Assembly: GCA_913057245.1 (NCBI GenBank)
Contig: CAJXNH010000034.1
Location: 1-38,053, forward strand
Source of the DNA: an uncultured Phaeodactylibacter sp.
Lineage (GTDB): Bacteria; Bacteroidota; Bacteroidia; Chitinophagales; Saprospiraceae
Direction: 5' to 3'
DNA length: 38,053 nt
Part shown: piece after piece, positions 8,286 to 15,834 of the stretch
How the letters are laid out: the number at the start of each line of letters is the position of its first letter
Numbering within the stretch: the stretch's first letter is position 1
Position numbers and translations under genes: made by a program
Notes under the pieces: model-generated
What the model saw: only the letters and a program-made list of their open reading frames with translations
Told to the model about the DNA's origin: nothing
Databases searched by the model: none

Positions 8286-10046
8286 CTACCAAAAATACCC
8301 CACCACCACCGCCGTAATCAACAGCAGGATAATCGCCAGGTAACGATAGTTTTGGTACCAGGGCAGGCTGCGCAGTTCTTCCGTTTCTTCCCGGAACAAC
8401 CGGCGGTTCCAGGTCAGGTTGTTGACCTGCTCTTCGGTAGGAGCGGGAGAAGAAAGGCTCACCAGGGCATGCACCATCAGACAAAGAATCCACATGATGA
8501 AAGCCATGGTCAGGAAGTGGATATCGGTCAGGGCGGCAATCCAGCCGGCCGGGGCTTCACCTTCGGGCAGCCCGCCTACGTAGACCTTCAGGATGAGCAT
8601 GAAAACCGCGAAAACAAAACCAAATAAGAGGCTCACAATAGACCCTCTGGCACTGGCTCTTTTCCAAAACAAGCCAAGTACAAAGGTGGCCACTGCCGGT
8701 GGCGCGGTATAACTGATCACCAACTGCAGGTACTGCCAAAGCGAGTCGGACACCTTCTCTATGAAAGGCACCCAGGCGGCAGCCAGGACCACTAGTATAA
8801 TCGTTGCAATCTGTCCGGCACGGACCAACTGCTTGCTGGTCATATCGGGCTTGATGTTGCGCACGAAGTCCATGGTGATCAGCGTGGAGGCGGAGTTGAA
8901 AGTCGCAGATACGGAGGACATCATGGCCGCCAGCAAACCAGCGACGACCAGCCCGAGGATCCCGGAAGGCAGCAGTTGCATGAGTAGTACCGGATAAGTA
9001 AGGTTGGCACACTCAGAAAGGTCCTGACAGGGGGTCCCATCTGCGGTGATGTAGTTGAGCCCGGATATATCGAGGTTGTTGTAGACCAGCAGGGCCAGCA
9101 CACCCGGTACCACCATAATAAAGATAACCGGCAGTTTGAGCAATCCGGCAAAGAGGGCGCCCCATCGGCCGTGGTTGAGGTCGCGCGCGCCGAGCACCCG
9201 CTGTACCATGAACTGGTTGTTGGCCCAAAAATAGAACCCAAGCAATGGCACACCGGTAAGCAGGCCGTACCAGGGCATAAACTCATCATTGCCTGGCCGG
9301 ACCAAGCTGAAGGCTTCCTCAGCGGTACTAGGCGCAAAATGCCCGGCAGCCCGGGCGGCTTCCACGCTGGCTACGCTGCCTGATTGCAAGCGCTCCGTGA
9401 GGGCAGCCATCATATCGCCCCATCCACCACCGAATTCCTGAAAGGCAAAGTAGGTCAGCAGACAAGAGCCGATGACCAGGAGAATCGCCTGTATGACTTC
9501 GGTCTGAATTACGGAGTTAAGCCCACCGGGTATGGTGTAAGCCGCCGCTGCAATCGCCAGCAATAGAATTATCTGCCAGGACGGCAATGCCGGGAACAAC
9601 AGCTTCAGCACAATACTGCCGACGTAAAGGCCCGCCGCCGTATCTACCATAACATTACCGACGATGGTAATGAAAGAGAAATAATACCGTGATTTCCGAT
9701 CGTACCGCTTTTCCAGGAACTCTGGCATGGTATACACACCCGATTTCAGGTAAAACGGCAGGAAGAAGATGGCAAAGAAAATCAGTACCACCACCGCAAA
9801 CCACTCATAGTTGTAGACGTGAATATTGGTTTTGTAGGCATCTCCCGCCAGGCCAATGAGGGTGGAACTGGAAATATTGGCAGAAAACAGGGCAATCCCC
9901 ACAATTGGCCAGGTCATGCCTCTGCCGGCCAGGAAGTAATCTTCGGAACTATCGCGTTTGCCATGATAGATACCGTACCCGATAATCAGTACGGCATAGG
10001 TCAGCATGATACCGATGTCGAGCCCACTGAGCTGAAATTGGTCCAT
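8286..10046 (-). CDS. Sodium:solute symporter (SSS family, SGLT-like)
   Basis: Predicted inner-membrane Na+-coupled importer of 586 residues with about 14 transmembrane helices. The start MDQFQLSGLDIGIML leads into helix 1. YFLAGRGMTWPIVGIALFSA (about 37-56), NISSSTLIGLAGDAY with the Ser-rich sodium-site region, GVYTMPEFLEKRYDRK, and GGLNSVIQTEVIQA are the classic SSS blocks. The closest known type is the SGLT/vSGLT sugar branch rather than PutP, but the substrate (sugar, inositol or other) cannot be fixed. A remnant of a ThuA-domain gene lies upstream, and ThuA genes are often found with sugar-use genes, which weakly supports sugar. The leader contains a strong intrinsic terminator structure about 140 bases before the start codon. 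Confidence 0.9.
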   Translation of the reverse strand: MDQFQLSGLDIGIMLTYAVLIIGYGIYHGKRDSSEDYFLAGRGMTWPIVGIALFSANISSSTLIGLAGDAYKTNIHVYNYEWFAVVVLIFFAIFFLPFYLKSGVYTMPEFLEKRYDRKSRYYFSFITIVGNVMVDTAAGLYVGSIVLKLLFPALPSWQIILLLAIAAAAYTIPGGLNSVIQTEVIQAILLVIGSCLLTYFAFQEFGGGWGDMMAALTERLQSGSVASVEAARAAGHFAPSTAEEAFSLVRPGNDEFMPWYGLLTGVPLLGFYFWANNQFMVQRVLGARDLNHGRWGALFAGLLKLPVIFIMVVPGVLALLVYNNLDISGLNYITADGTPCQDLSECANLTYPVLLMQLLPSGILGLVVAGLLAAMMSSVSATFNSASTLITMDFVRNIKPDMTSKQLVRAGQIATIILVVLAAAWVPFIEKVSDSLWQYLQLVISYTAPPAVATFVLGLFWKRASARGSIVSLLFGFVFAVFMLILKVYVGGLPEGEAPAGWIAALTDIHFLTMAFIMWILCLMVHALVSLSSPAPTEEQVNNLTWNRRLFREETEELRSLPWYQNYRYLAIILLLITAVVVGYFW

Positions 10047-10184
10047 AATTTAGTTTGGTTAGTTTAACGTTTGTATTGGTAAAATTTGGCAACAGAGGCA
10101 TGGGCTAAAATAGAGCTTTTTTGGTTTCTGCAAGGCATTTGTACTGTCTTTTGCCATTTCTTCGGTAGGAACCCTGTCCAACGG

Positions 10185-10219
10185 GCAAAAAAAGAGCGGC
10201 GTCATAAAGACCCGCTCTT
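10185..10219 (-). terminator. Strong minus-strand intrinsic terminator upstream of the symporter gene
   Basis: AAGAGCGG (10192-10199) pairs with CCGCTCTT (10212-10219); GTC/GAC adds three inner pairs with one bulged base and the loop ATAAA. Read on the minus strand, the stem runs straight into seven T residues. There is no convincing minus-strand gene above it, so it is either an attenuator in the symporter leader or the end of an unrecognised transcript. Confidence 0.7.
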
Positions 10220-10245
10220 GTAAGAAATCACCCGACTGTTATTAA

Positions 10246-10263
10246 GAAGAAGTTAGCTTCTTC
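10246..10263. other. Small perfect hairpin in the symporter upstream region
   Basis: GAAGAAG and CTTCTTC form a 7-bp stem with the 4-base loop TTAG, 26 bases above the terminator hairpin. It could belong to the same leader RNA on the minus strand. No promoter with a perfect TAnnTTTG box was found above it; TATATTTTG nearby is off by one base in spacing. Bases 10264-10540 are AT-rich and show nothing else. Confidence 0.4.
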
Positions 10264-10540
10264 AAAATATACATTCTTATATATTTTTAGATGTTTGGCA
10301 CCCCGATAATAAGTTTAATGCAAAGCAAAGTTAAAGAAAACAAGTTAAATGTTAAAGCAATCTTAACAGATTCACTAATTTCCTTTAGTTTTTACACTAA
10401 TATGAAAGTAGAGAATATTCGCTGCTGATTATTTGTAAATACAGATAATGTCCCGGTTTTGTTCCCTTTAGACCAAATTTCGGCATAATTACGAATGGAT
10501 ATGGACTGTGTCTGCTGAATTATTGTAGATTTGAAAAAAC

Positions 10541-10693
10541 GCCTACATGGGCATACATGCGGCGACCGATACCGAGTATGACTGGCCCTGGTACGGCAAG
10601 CTAGCCGGTGCCTACTTCGACGCCCCCCTCCAATCCTAATGTACGGGAAGGACAAGTAACCGTACTCGACCACAGCCACCCTTCCACAGTAAA
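10541..10693 (+). pseudogene. Frameshifted remnant of a ThuA-domain (trehalose-utilisation-like) gene
   Basis: In one frame bases 10544-10639 translate to a clear ThuA core: YMGIHAATDTEYDWPWYG followed by KLAGAYFDA. That frame then stops. In the next frame the match continues from 10629 with NPNVREGQVTVLDHSHPST, again typical of ThuA-like proteins. Removing one C from the C-run at 10623-10628 joins the two into a single reading. Both the beginning and the end of the domain are missing: a stop lies just upstream at about 10532, and similarity ends near 10693. It is therefore a decayed fragment of about 50 codons, not a gene with a simple sequencing error. Confidence 0.75.
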
Positions 10694-10755
10694 TTCGTTT
10701 CTTTGCCTTTTGAAATATGGCTTTAGGAATAAGCCTCAAAAGCAACTTGGCTTCC

Positions 10756-10786
10756 TTTGCAAATTCCCAGAATATAAATACTTTTG
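10756..10786 (+). promoter_or_regulatory. Bacteroidota-type promoter of the pyrrole operon
   Basis: TTTG (10756-10759), a spacer of exactly 19 bases, then TACTTTTG (10779-10786) match the Bacteroidota -33/-7 consensus without a mismatch. The start site would be near 10793, giving a leader of about 64 bases to the carrier-protein ATG. There is no Shine-Dalgarno sequence before that ATG, as usual in the phylum. Confidence 0.75.
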
Positions 10787-10856
10787 CAAGTAAAGCGACA
10801 TTCGCTCTGATATTCAGGCGCGGGTCTGAACAAGCTGGAAACAAATCATAATCAAC

Positions 10857-11120
10857 ATGGCACAAATCAAAGATCAACTGCGGGAATACCTTCTGAATGA
10901 GTTAAACCTCCCCCTGCAACCTGAAGAGCTGCAAGATGACACCCTGCTTGTAAGCGACCGTATTATGGATTCCATATCTTCTCTTATGCTGGTCGAGTAT
11001 CTCGAGAAAACCTTTAACATCAGCTTTGAACCGCATGAGGTTACTGCAGAAAATCTAGACTCCCTAAATATTATCGAGGCATTTGTCAATCAGAAACAAG
11101 TCAGTGCAAAGGCTGCATAA
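10857..11120 (+). CDS. Peptidyl/acyl carrier protein of the pyrrole module
   Basis: An 87-residue stand-alone carrier protein. It carries its substrate as a thioester on a phosphopantetheine arm. The attachment site is Ser39 in RIMDSISSLMLVEYLE (about 35-50), within the usual four-helix layout, and the acidic helix II (EYLEKTFNISFEPHE) is typical. It is the first gene of the operon, with a good promoter 70 bases upstream. By context it is the counterpart of PltL or RedO, which hold L-proline while it is oxidised to pyrrole-2-carboxylate and halogenated. The adenylation gene overlaps its 3' end, suggesting translational coupling. No phosphopantetheinyl transferase is present in the window. Confidence 0.85.
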   Translation: MAQIKDQLREYLLNELNLPLQPEELQDDTLLVSDRIMDSISSLMLVEYLEKTFNISFEPHEVTAENLDSLNIIEAFVNQKQVSAKAA

Positions 11121-12603
11121 AGGCATTCTTCATCAGGCCGTAACCAACTCCGAAGGTGTTGCGATTTATTTTCCATTTGGAAAAAGTAATCTTACTTACG
11201 GTCAACTCCATAGTCAGGCACATAAGATAAGTCTTGCGCTTCAGGACCTTTCTCTACCAAAGGGGAGCCTTGTTGTACTTTACCTGGACAAGTCGCCGGA
11301 AGCAATTGCAGCGGTAGTGGGTGTTTTAATGGCAGAACTTGCCTACCTGCCGCTTGATGTAGATGCCCCCGATTCACGGAATCAATTCATCATCGAGCAA
11401 AGTCAGGCTCAGGCTGTTTTGGCAAGAGAAGAGACTGAGCCCCCATTCTTCACACAGACCCTTCCTTTTAATAAATTCGATGGGCTTGCCTTGTACCGGT
11501 CTTCGGCAAAGGCACCCGGTCTGAAATTACCTGAAGGGCTGGCTTATGTGCTTTACACCTCAGGCTCAACCGGCGTACCTAAAGGCGTGATGGTCACGCA
11601 TACGGCAGCTTTGGCATTTGTGGATTGGGCTAGAGCCACATTTGCACTGAAGCCGGAGGATACGCTCACTTCTATTGCCCCCCTGCACTTTGACCTTTCC
11701 ATTTTTGACATTTTTGCCGGGCTAAGTGCGGGCTGTTCACTTCTGCTCCTCACACCATCGGAGTCCAAAAACCCTCTGCTGGTCAGCAGCTACATAGCAG
11801 AATATGGCGTGACTACAATTTATGCCACTCCTACCCTTCTCCAATTGATGCCCCGGTTCGGGAAAGCCGGCCGGTACGATCACAGCCAACTCCGTCAGGT
11901 GCTTTTTGCGGGGGAGGTTTTTCCGATCCCTGCCCTCCGAGCCCTGCAGGAGATTTGGCATACAGCCAAATTTTACAATCTCTACGGACCTACAGAGACC
12001 AATGTCTGCACCTGGCACCCCTTACCACCCAAGGGCACAGACGACCGGAAAACCCCATATCCTATCGGGCAGCCCTGTCCCTACGATCGGTGCGCCATTC
12101 TAAAGGAAGACGGGGATATTAGCAGTGAGCTGAAAGGTAGTGGCGAACTTCTGGTGAGTGGTGCCTCGGTGATGACCGGATACCTTGGTATGCCGGAGCA
12201 AACTCGTCAGGCGATGGCAGAACACGAAGGACGGGTGTGGTACAAAACCGGAGACCTCGTAGCAGTTGATTCAAACGGAGACCTCTTATACCGCGGGCGC
12301 CGGGGCAGAATGATCAAACGAAGGGGGTACCGCATAGAACTGGGCGAGATTGAAGCAGCCCTGCACCAGTATAAAGCCATTACTCAAGCCGCCTGTCTGG
12401 CAAAAGAAAAAGAACAATCGGTAAGTGCGATATGGGTGTTTTATGTAGCTCCGGAAGGTCCGCTGCCACATACCCTATTGACGGAGTTCCTGTCGGAACG
12501 TATCCCGGAATACATGCTGCCCGACCGGTTTGTGCACCTCCCGGAAATCCCACAGACCTCCAGCCAGAAAATTGATTATCAGGCCCTAAAGCAAATGCTA
12601 TAA
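11083..12603 (+). CDS. L-proline-type adenylation enzyme (PltF/RedM-like)
   Basis: A free-standing NRPS adenylation protein of 506 residues that activates an amino acid as its AMP ester and loads the carrier protein. Core motifs are intact: YTSGSTGVPKGVMVTH (A3, about 158-173), NLYGPTETNVC (A5, 299-309), YKTGDL (A7), RRGYRIELGEIEAAL (A8) and the catalytic Lys496 in SSQKIDYQAL (A10). Aligned by eye to PheA, the specificity residues are D204, L205, F208, Y247, L274, A276, L300, V308, C309 and K496, that is DLFYLALVCK. This is, as I recall it, the code of the proline ligases of pyrrole pathways. The ATG at 11083 overlaps the carrier gene by 38 bases; a GTG at 11104 is an alternative start. Confidence 0.88.
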   Translation: MSIRNKSVQRLHKGILHQAVTNSEGVAIYFPFGKSNLTYGQLHSQAHKISLALQDLSLPKGSLVVLYLDKSPEAIAAVVGVLMAELAYLPLDVDAPDSRNQFIIEQSQAQAVLAREETEPPFFTQTLPFNKFDGLALYRSSAKAPGLKLPEGLAYVLYTSGSTGVPKGVMVTHTAALAFVDWARATFALKPEDTLTSIAPLHFDLSIFDIFAGLSAGCSLLLLTPSESKNPLLVSSYIAEYGVTTIYATPTLLQLMPRFGKAGRYDHSQLRQVLFAGEVFPIPALRALQEIWHTAKFYNLYGPTETNVCTWHPLPPKGTDDRKTPYPIGQPCPYDRCAILKEDGDISSELKGSGELLVSGASVMTGYLGMPEQTRQAMAEHEGRVWYKTGDLVAVDSNGDLLYRGRRGRMIKRRGYRIELGEIEAALHQYKAITQAACLAKEKEQSVSAIWVFYVAPEGPLPHTLLTEFLSERIPEYMLPDRFVHLPEIPQTSSQKIDYQALKQML

Positions 12604-13736
12604 TGTACTCTTTTGCACCGTCGGAAAAACAGCAGCATCTTCAGGTATCTCTTGCCGAATTTATCCGGCAGGAGCTGGTTCCGCTGCTTGACCCCGATGC
12701 AAAAGCATTCCCCTTTGAAGCCTGGGTAAAAGCCGGTGAGCAGCAGCTTCAGGGGCTCGCTATCCCGGAGACATACGGTGGGTGCGGGCTGGATGCAATG
12801 GATGTTTTCCTGGCGCTTGAAACCCTGGGCTATCATTCCGAAGACAACGGCTTCAACTTTGCAATTAGCGCCCATCTGCTGGCTTGTACAGTGCCGGTCT
12901 GGTTGTTTGGGACGGAAGAACTCAAAGCGGAATACCTTCCTGGCTTATCCAATGGGGCACGCATTGCCGCAAATGCAATGACAGAACCTGCATCAGGCTC
13001 CAATGCTTTCCGGATGCAAACGACCGCCCTGCCGCTTGAATCCGGAGGCTTCATGCTGCATGGCAACAAGTGCTTCTCCAGTAATGCTCCGGTTGCTGAT
13101 GTGCTGGTCGCCTACGCTGCCAATGACCCTGAACGGGCCCACATGGGAGGCATTACCGCCTTCCTTATCGATCGCAAAAAACACTCCTTTTCAACCGGAA
13201 CCCCTCTTGAAAAGGCAGGCTTGCATGCCTGCCCGCTCGGAGATGTTTTTTTCGACCGAACCCAGGTGGAAGCTCACTTTGTACTCGGTAAAATGGGCCG
13301 TGGCGCATTGGTCTTCAACCGGTCTATGGAGTGGGAACGGAGCTGTCTCGGCGCTACGCATATCGGCAATATGCAGCGATTGCTTGACAAAGCGGCCAAG
13401 CTGATTAATAACACTGATGCAGGCGCCTTCGGCGAAGCCGTCCGGCAGGAAATCGCCTACTGGCAGGCCCAGCTTGACGCAGTAAGGATCAACGGGTACG
13501 CTCAGGCGTGGCAACTGAGCCAAAAGAAGGCTAATCCGCGAGGAGCAGCTTCCTCTAAACTACTCATCAGTGAATTGTACAAAAAAATGACAGTAGCCCT
13601 TTGCAACTGCTTAGGGGAAAAGCAATATCTTGATGGCGACTTTAACCGGTCGCAGGCAGATGCACTTAGCAGCACCATTTACTCTGGCACGTCCGAAATT
13701 CAAAAACAAATCATAGCTCAGTCGATAGGGCTGTAA
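12603..13736 (+). CDS. Acyl-CoA-dehydrogenase-like prolyl-carrier oxidase (PltE/RedW-like)
   Basis: A 377-residue flavoprotein of the acyl-CoA dehydrogenase fold. In this context it would oxidise prolyl-S-carrier protein in a four-electron reaction to pyrrolyl-2-carboxyl-S-carrier. Visible family blocks: the helical N-terminal domain with YGGCGLDAMDVFLALETLGY, the FAD-binding AMTEPASGSNAF (about 125-136), GNKCFSSNAPVADVLV, the segment RSMEWERSCLGA (240-251) that carries the catalytic Glu of this subfamily (E243 or E245), and the C-terminal IYSGTSEIQKQIIA. The start codon overlaps the stop of the adenylation gene (TAATG), so the two are coupled. A fatty-acid dehydrogenase is the alternative, but the neighbours make the prolyl-carrier role much more likely. 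Confidence 0.85.
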   Translation: MYSFAPSEKQQHLQVSLAEFIRQELVPLLDPDAKAFPFEAWVKAGEQQLQGLAIPETYGGCGLDAMDVFLALETLGYHSEDNGFNFAISAHLLACTVPVWLFGTEELKAEYLPGLSNGARIAANAMTEPASGSNAFRMQTTALPLESGGFMLHGNKCFSSNAPVADVLVAYAANDPERAHMGGITAFLIDRKKHSFSTGTPLEKAGLHACPLGDVFFDRTQVEAHFVLGKMGRGALVFNRSMEWERSCLGATHIGNMQRLLDKAAKLINNTDAGAFGEAVRQEIAYWQAQLDAVRINGYAQAWQLSQKKANPRGAASSKLLISELYKKMTVALCNCLGEKQYLDGDFNRSQADALSSTIYSGTSEIQKQIIAQSIGL

Positions 13737-13748
13737 ACCATCTTTATC

Positions 13749-15086
13749 ATGAACACCTCAGCAGACATTATCATTATTGGAGGCGGGCCAAGCGGTTCGT
13801 CCACAGCCACCTACCTCGCCCGTCTTGGGTATAACGTTCTTGTACTGGAGAAAGAGCATTTTCCGCGCGAGCACGTTGGCGAGTCCATGCTTCCTTTTAC
13901 CTATGACCTTTTTGAAGAACTGGGCTTGCTGGATGAAATGAAAGCCCGTTTTACGCGAAAGCCGGGGGTTACGTTTTCCAATGCAGATGCGAGCCAGGAA
14001 TCGCATTGGTGTTTCAACCGGGTCATTGATGGCCCGCAGGCGCTTTCCTTTCATGCCCGCCGTGCCCACTTTGATGACCTTCTGCTCCGGAACAGCGAAA
14101 AAAATGGCGCCACCGTTATCGAGGGCGCAGCAGTAACGGGCGTGGATTTTGAGCCGAAGGGTGTCAAAGTCACTGCTGAAATTGATCACGGTGCCCCGCA
14201 AACGTTCGAAGCCCGTTTTTTAGTGGATGCCAGCGGGCAAAACGCCTTTGTGGCACGAAAACTGGGCACACAGAAACCCTTTAAGCGCCTTAATGTGCGG
14301 CAAGCGCTATCGGCGCACTGGGTAGATACCAAACTGGACGACAGCCTGGCTAACGGCAACATCAAAATTGTCCACCTGGGCGGCGAAAAGCTGGGCTGGA
14401 TCTGGATGATCCCCATTAAAGACAGCCTGAGCATCGGTGTGGCGCTCAATATGAGCTATGCTAAACAGGAGCGCAAACGGCTGATGGCGGAGCACGGACG
14501 TGATGGCTGGGAAAAAGCGCTCTACCTGCAGGAAGTGCAGTCTTCACCAGCGGTAATGTCTGTCCTGGAGGGTGCCAAAATGATTGACGCCGTGGCCAGT
14601 AATGGTGATTTCTCCTATTACAGCGAGAAAAAATTTGATGATCAGTTTGCCATCGTCGGCGATGCCAGTGGCTTCCTCGATCCTATCTTCTCCAGTGGAA
14701 TCTACCTGGGTATGATGAGTGCGAAGCTGGTTTCGGCAGGTATTGATGAGATGCTGAAAGGCAAAGGAAAGGCACGGCTGGAACAAGCTTATAAGGATAT
14801 CAACGGTGGGTACCAGGTGGTAGAAGAACTTATCTGTACTTTTTACGAACCTAACTCTATTGCCTTTTCGGACATTACCGTGGATAAAAACTTTGGGTTC
14901 AGAAAGTTTGAAACGGCCTACTCAATATTGCACCTAATTCTCGCAGGAGACTTCTTCAAAGACCACGAGCGGTACCTCAAAGCGATAGCGACGCTAAAAA
15001 GCGCGGAAATGATTGAGAAGTTCAAGAGCCTGACCGGCCATGCTGATGAAGCGAAAATGCACGAAGTGTGCCTAATGCCCGCGTAG
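13749..15086 (+). CDS. Flavin-dependent halogenase (carrier-protein-type, PltA-like)
   Basis: A 445-residue FADH2-dependent halogenase, predicted to chlorinate or brominate the pyrrole ring while it is bound to the carrier protein. Evidence in order: the FAD-binding GGGPSGSS (about 11-18), EHVGES, Lys71 in TRKPGVTF at the place of the active-site Lys, the halogenase signature WIWMIP (W217, W219, P222), and GDASGFLDPIFSSG (305-317), which contains both the FAD-binding GD and the Fx.Px.Sx.G halogenase motif. The C-terminal region is helical, as in the PltA/CndH branch. It starts 12 bases after the dehydrogenase stop. A related geranylgeranyl-reductase-type oxidoreductase is the alternative, but both halogenase motifs argue against it. 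No flavin reductase is present in the window. Confidence 0.85.
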   Translation: MNTSADIIIIGGGPSGSSTATYLARLGYNVLVLEKEHFPREHVGESMLPFTYDLFEELGLLDEMKARFTRKPGVTFSNADASQESHWCFNRVIDGPQALSFHARRAHFDDLLLRNSEKNGATVIEGAAVTGVDFEPKGVKVTAEIDHGAPQTFEARFLVDASGQNAFVARKLGTQKPFKRLNVRQALSAHWVDTKLDDSLANGNIKIVHLGGEKLGWIWMIPIKDSLSIGVALNMSYAKQERKRLMAEHGRDGWEKALYLQEVQSSPAVMSVLEGAKMIDAVASNGDFSYYSEKKFDDQFAIVGDASGFLDPIFSSGIYLGMMSAKLVSAGIDEMLKGKGKARLEQAYKDINGGYQVVEELICTFYEPNSIAFSDITVDKNFGFRKFETAYSILHLILAGDFFKDHERYLKAIATLKSAEMIEKFKSLTGHADEAKMHEVCLMPA

Positions 15087-15088
15087 CT

Positions 15089-15790
15089 ATGTACGGAAAA
15101 TTCTGGGATGTCTTTTATCGAAAAACCTATGCTGCAGGAAAAGCCCTTTGGGATGTCCCGCCTGAAGAGTCCGTTCTAAAGGACTACGAAGTGTTCGGCC
15201 CTGCTTTCAAACAGGTAGGGACCGTCTTGGATATAGGCTGCGGTACAGGTGAACAATCTAAATTCCTTGGTGGGCTCTATGCCAAAGTCATTGGGGTAGA
15301 CGCCGCGCCCAGGGCTATAGAAATTGCCAATGCCTCGGATCATCCATCCAATGTTCAATTTCGGGTCGGGGATTTATCTGACGAAGCCTTTATAAATGAG
15401 CTCCGGTTGCAATCTGGCGATATGAATGTCTACATGCGTGGAGTGCTCCATCAAATCCGGCAGCCCGACCGGGAGGAAGTTGCAGGCAACTTACTCCAAT
15501 TGATAGGCGATAAGGGCGCCTTATACCTGATAGAGGTTGGAAAAAACATTAAAGAATATTTCCGCTCTGCCTCCAAATCCTTTCACGAACTTCCTGATGC
15601 CGTACAGGAAACCTTTATCAGCAACCTGCCGCCTCACGGCGTGGACGAGTCAGAAATCGCTGCCCTTTTCTGCAGGGAAGACTATCAGTTACGCCGGCAA
15701 GGCAGCGGGTTTTTAAATACTAATTTGCTGTTGAGAGACGGTACACCTGTAAAAATTCCCGCTGTATTCGGTTTGATTGCAAAGAATTGA
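15089..15790 (+). CDS. Class I SAM-dependent methyltransferase
   Basis: A small-molecule-type methyltransferase of 233 residues. The SAM-binding motif I is VLDIGCGTGEQ (about 48-58), followed by the acidic motif II end VIGVDAAP, motif III-like FRVGDL and YMRGVLHQI. The N-terminal MYGKFWDVFYRKTYAAGKALWD is the usual lid helix of this family. The ATG at 15089, 2 bases after the halogenase stop, is preferred; an ATG at 15068 would overlap the halogenase end by 19 bases. As the fifth gene of the operon it may methylate the pyrrole ring, its nitrogen, or the carboxyl group of the product. No residue in the sequence decides between these. Confidence 0.8.
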   Translation: MYGKFWDVFYRKTYAAGKALWDVPPEESVLKDYEVFGPAFKQVGTVLDIGCGTGEQSKFLGGLYAKVIGVDAAPRAIEIANASDHPSNVQFRVGDLSDEAFINELRLQSGDMNVYMRGVLHQIRQPDREEVAGNLLQLIGDKGALYLIEVGKNIKEYFRSASKSFHELPDAVQETFISNLPPHGVDESEIAALFCREDYQLRRQGSGFLNTNLLLRDGTPVKIPAVFGLIAKN

Positions 15791-15834
15791 GTTATTTTGA
15801 AACTCATTTTATCATCCATACAAAACCAACGATA

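Noticed and set aside
8116..8343. A 75-codon plus-strand reading frame in the gap between mnmA and the symporter
   Set aside because: It includes the terminator hairpin and runs into the symporter coding region on the other strand; no similarity or codon signal supports it.
10392..10877. A 161-codon minus-strand reading frame upstream of the carrier protein
   Set aside because: It runs antisense to the ThuA remnant and the operon promoter and into the carrier gene start, has Cys/Arg-rich low-quality composition, and matches no family I know.
10857..12603. Fatty-acid or D-alanine (DltA/DltC) activation pair
   Set aside because: The specificity residues fit proline ligases, and the following oxidase and halogenase have no place in a D-alanine system. 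Only the transfer part resembles Dlt.
13749..15086. Geranylgeranyl-reductase or hydroxylase-type flavoprotein
   Set aside because: The fold is shared, but WIWMIP and FLDPIFSSG are both halogenase motifs and the operon supplies a carrier-bound pyrrole substrate.
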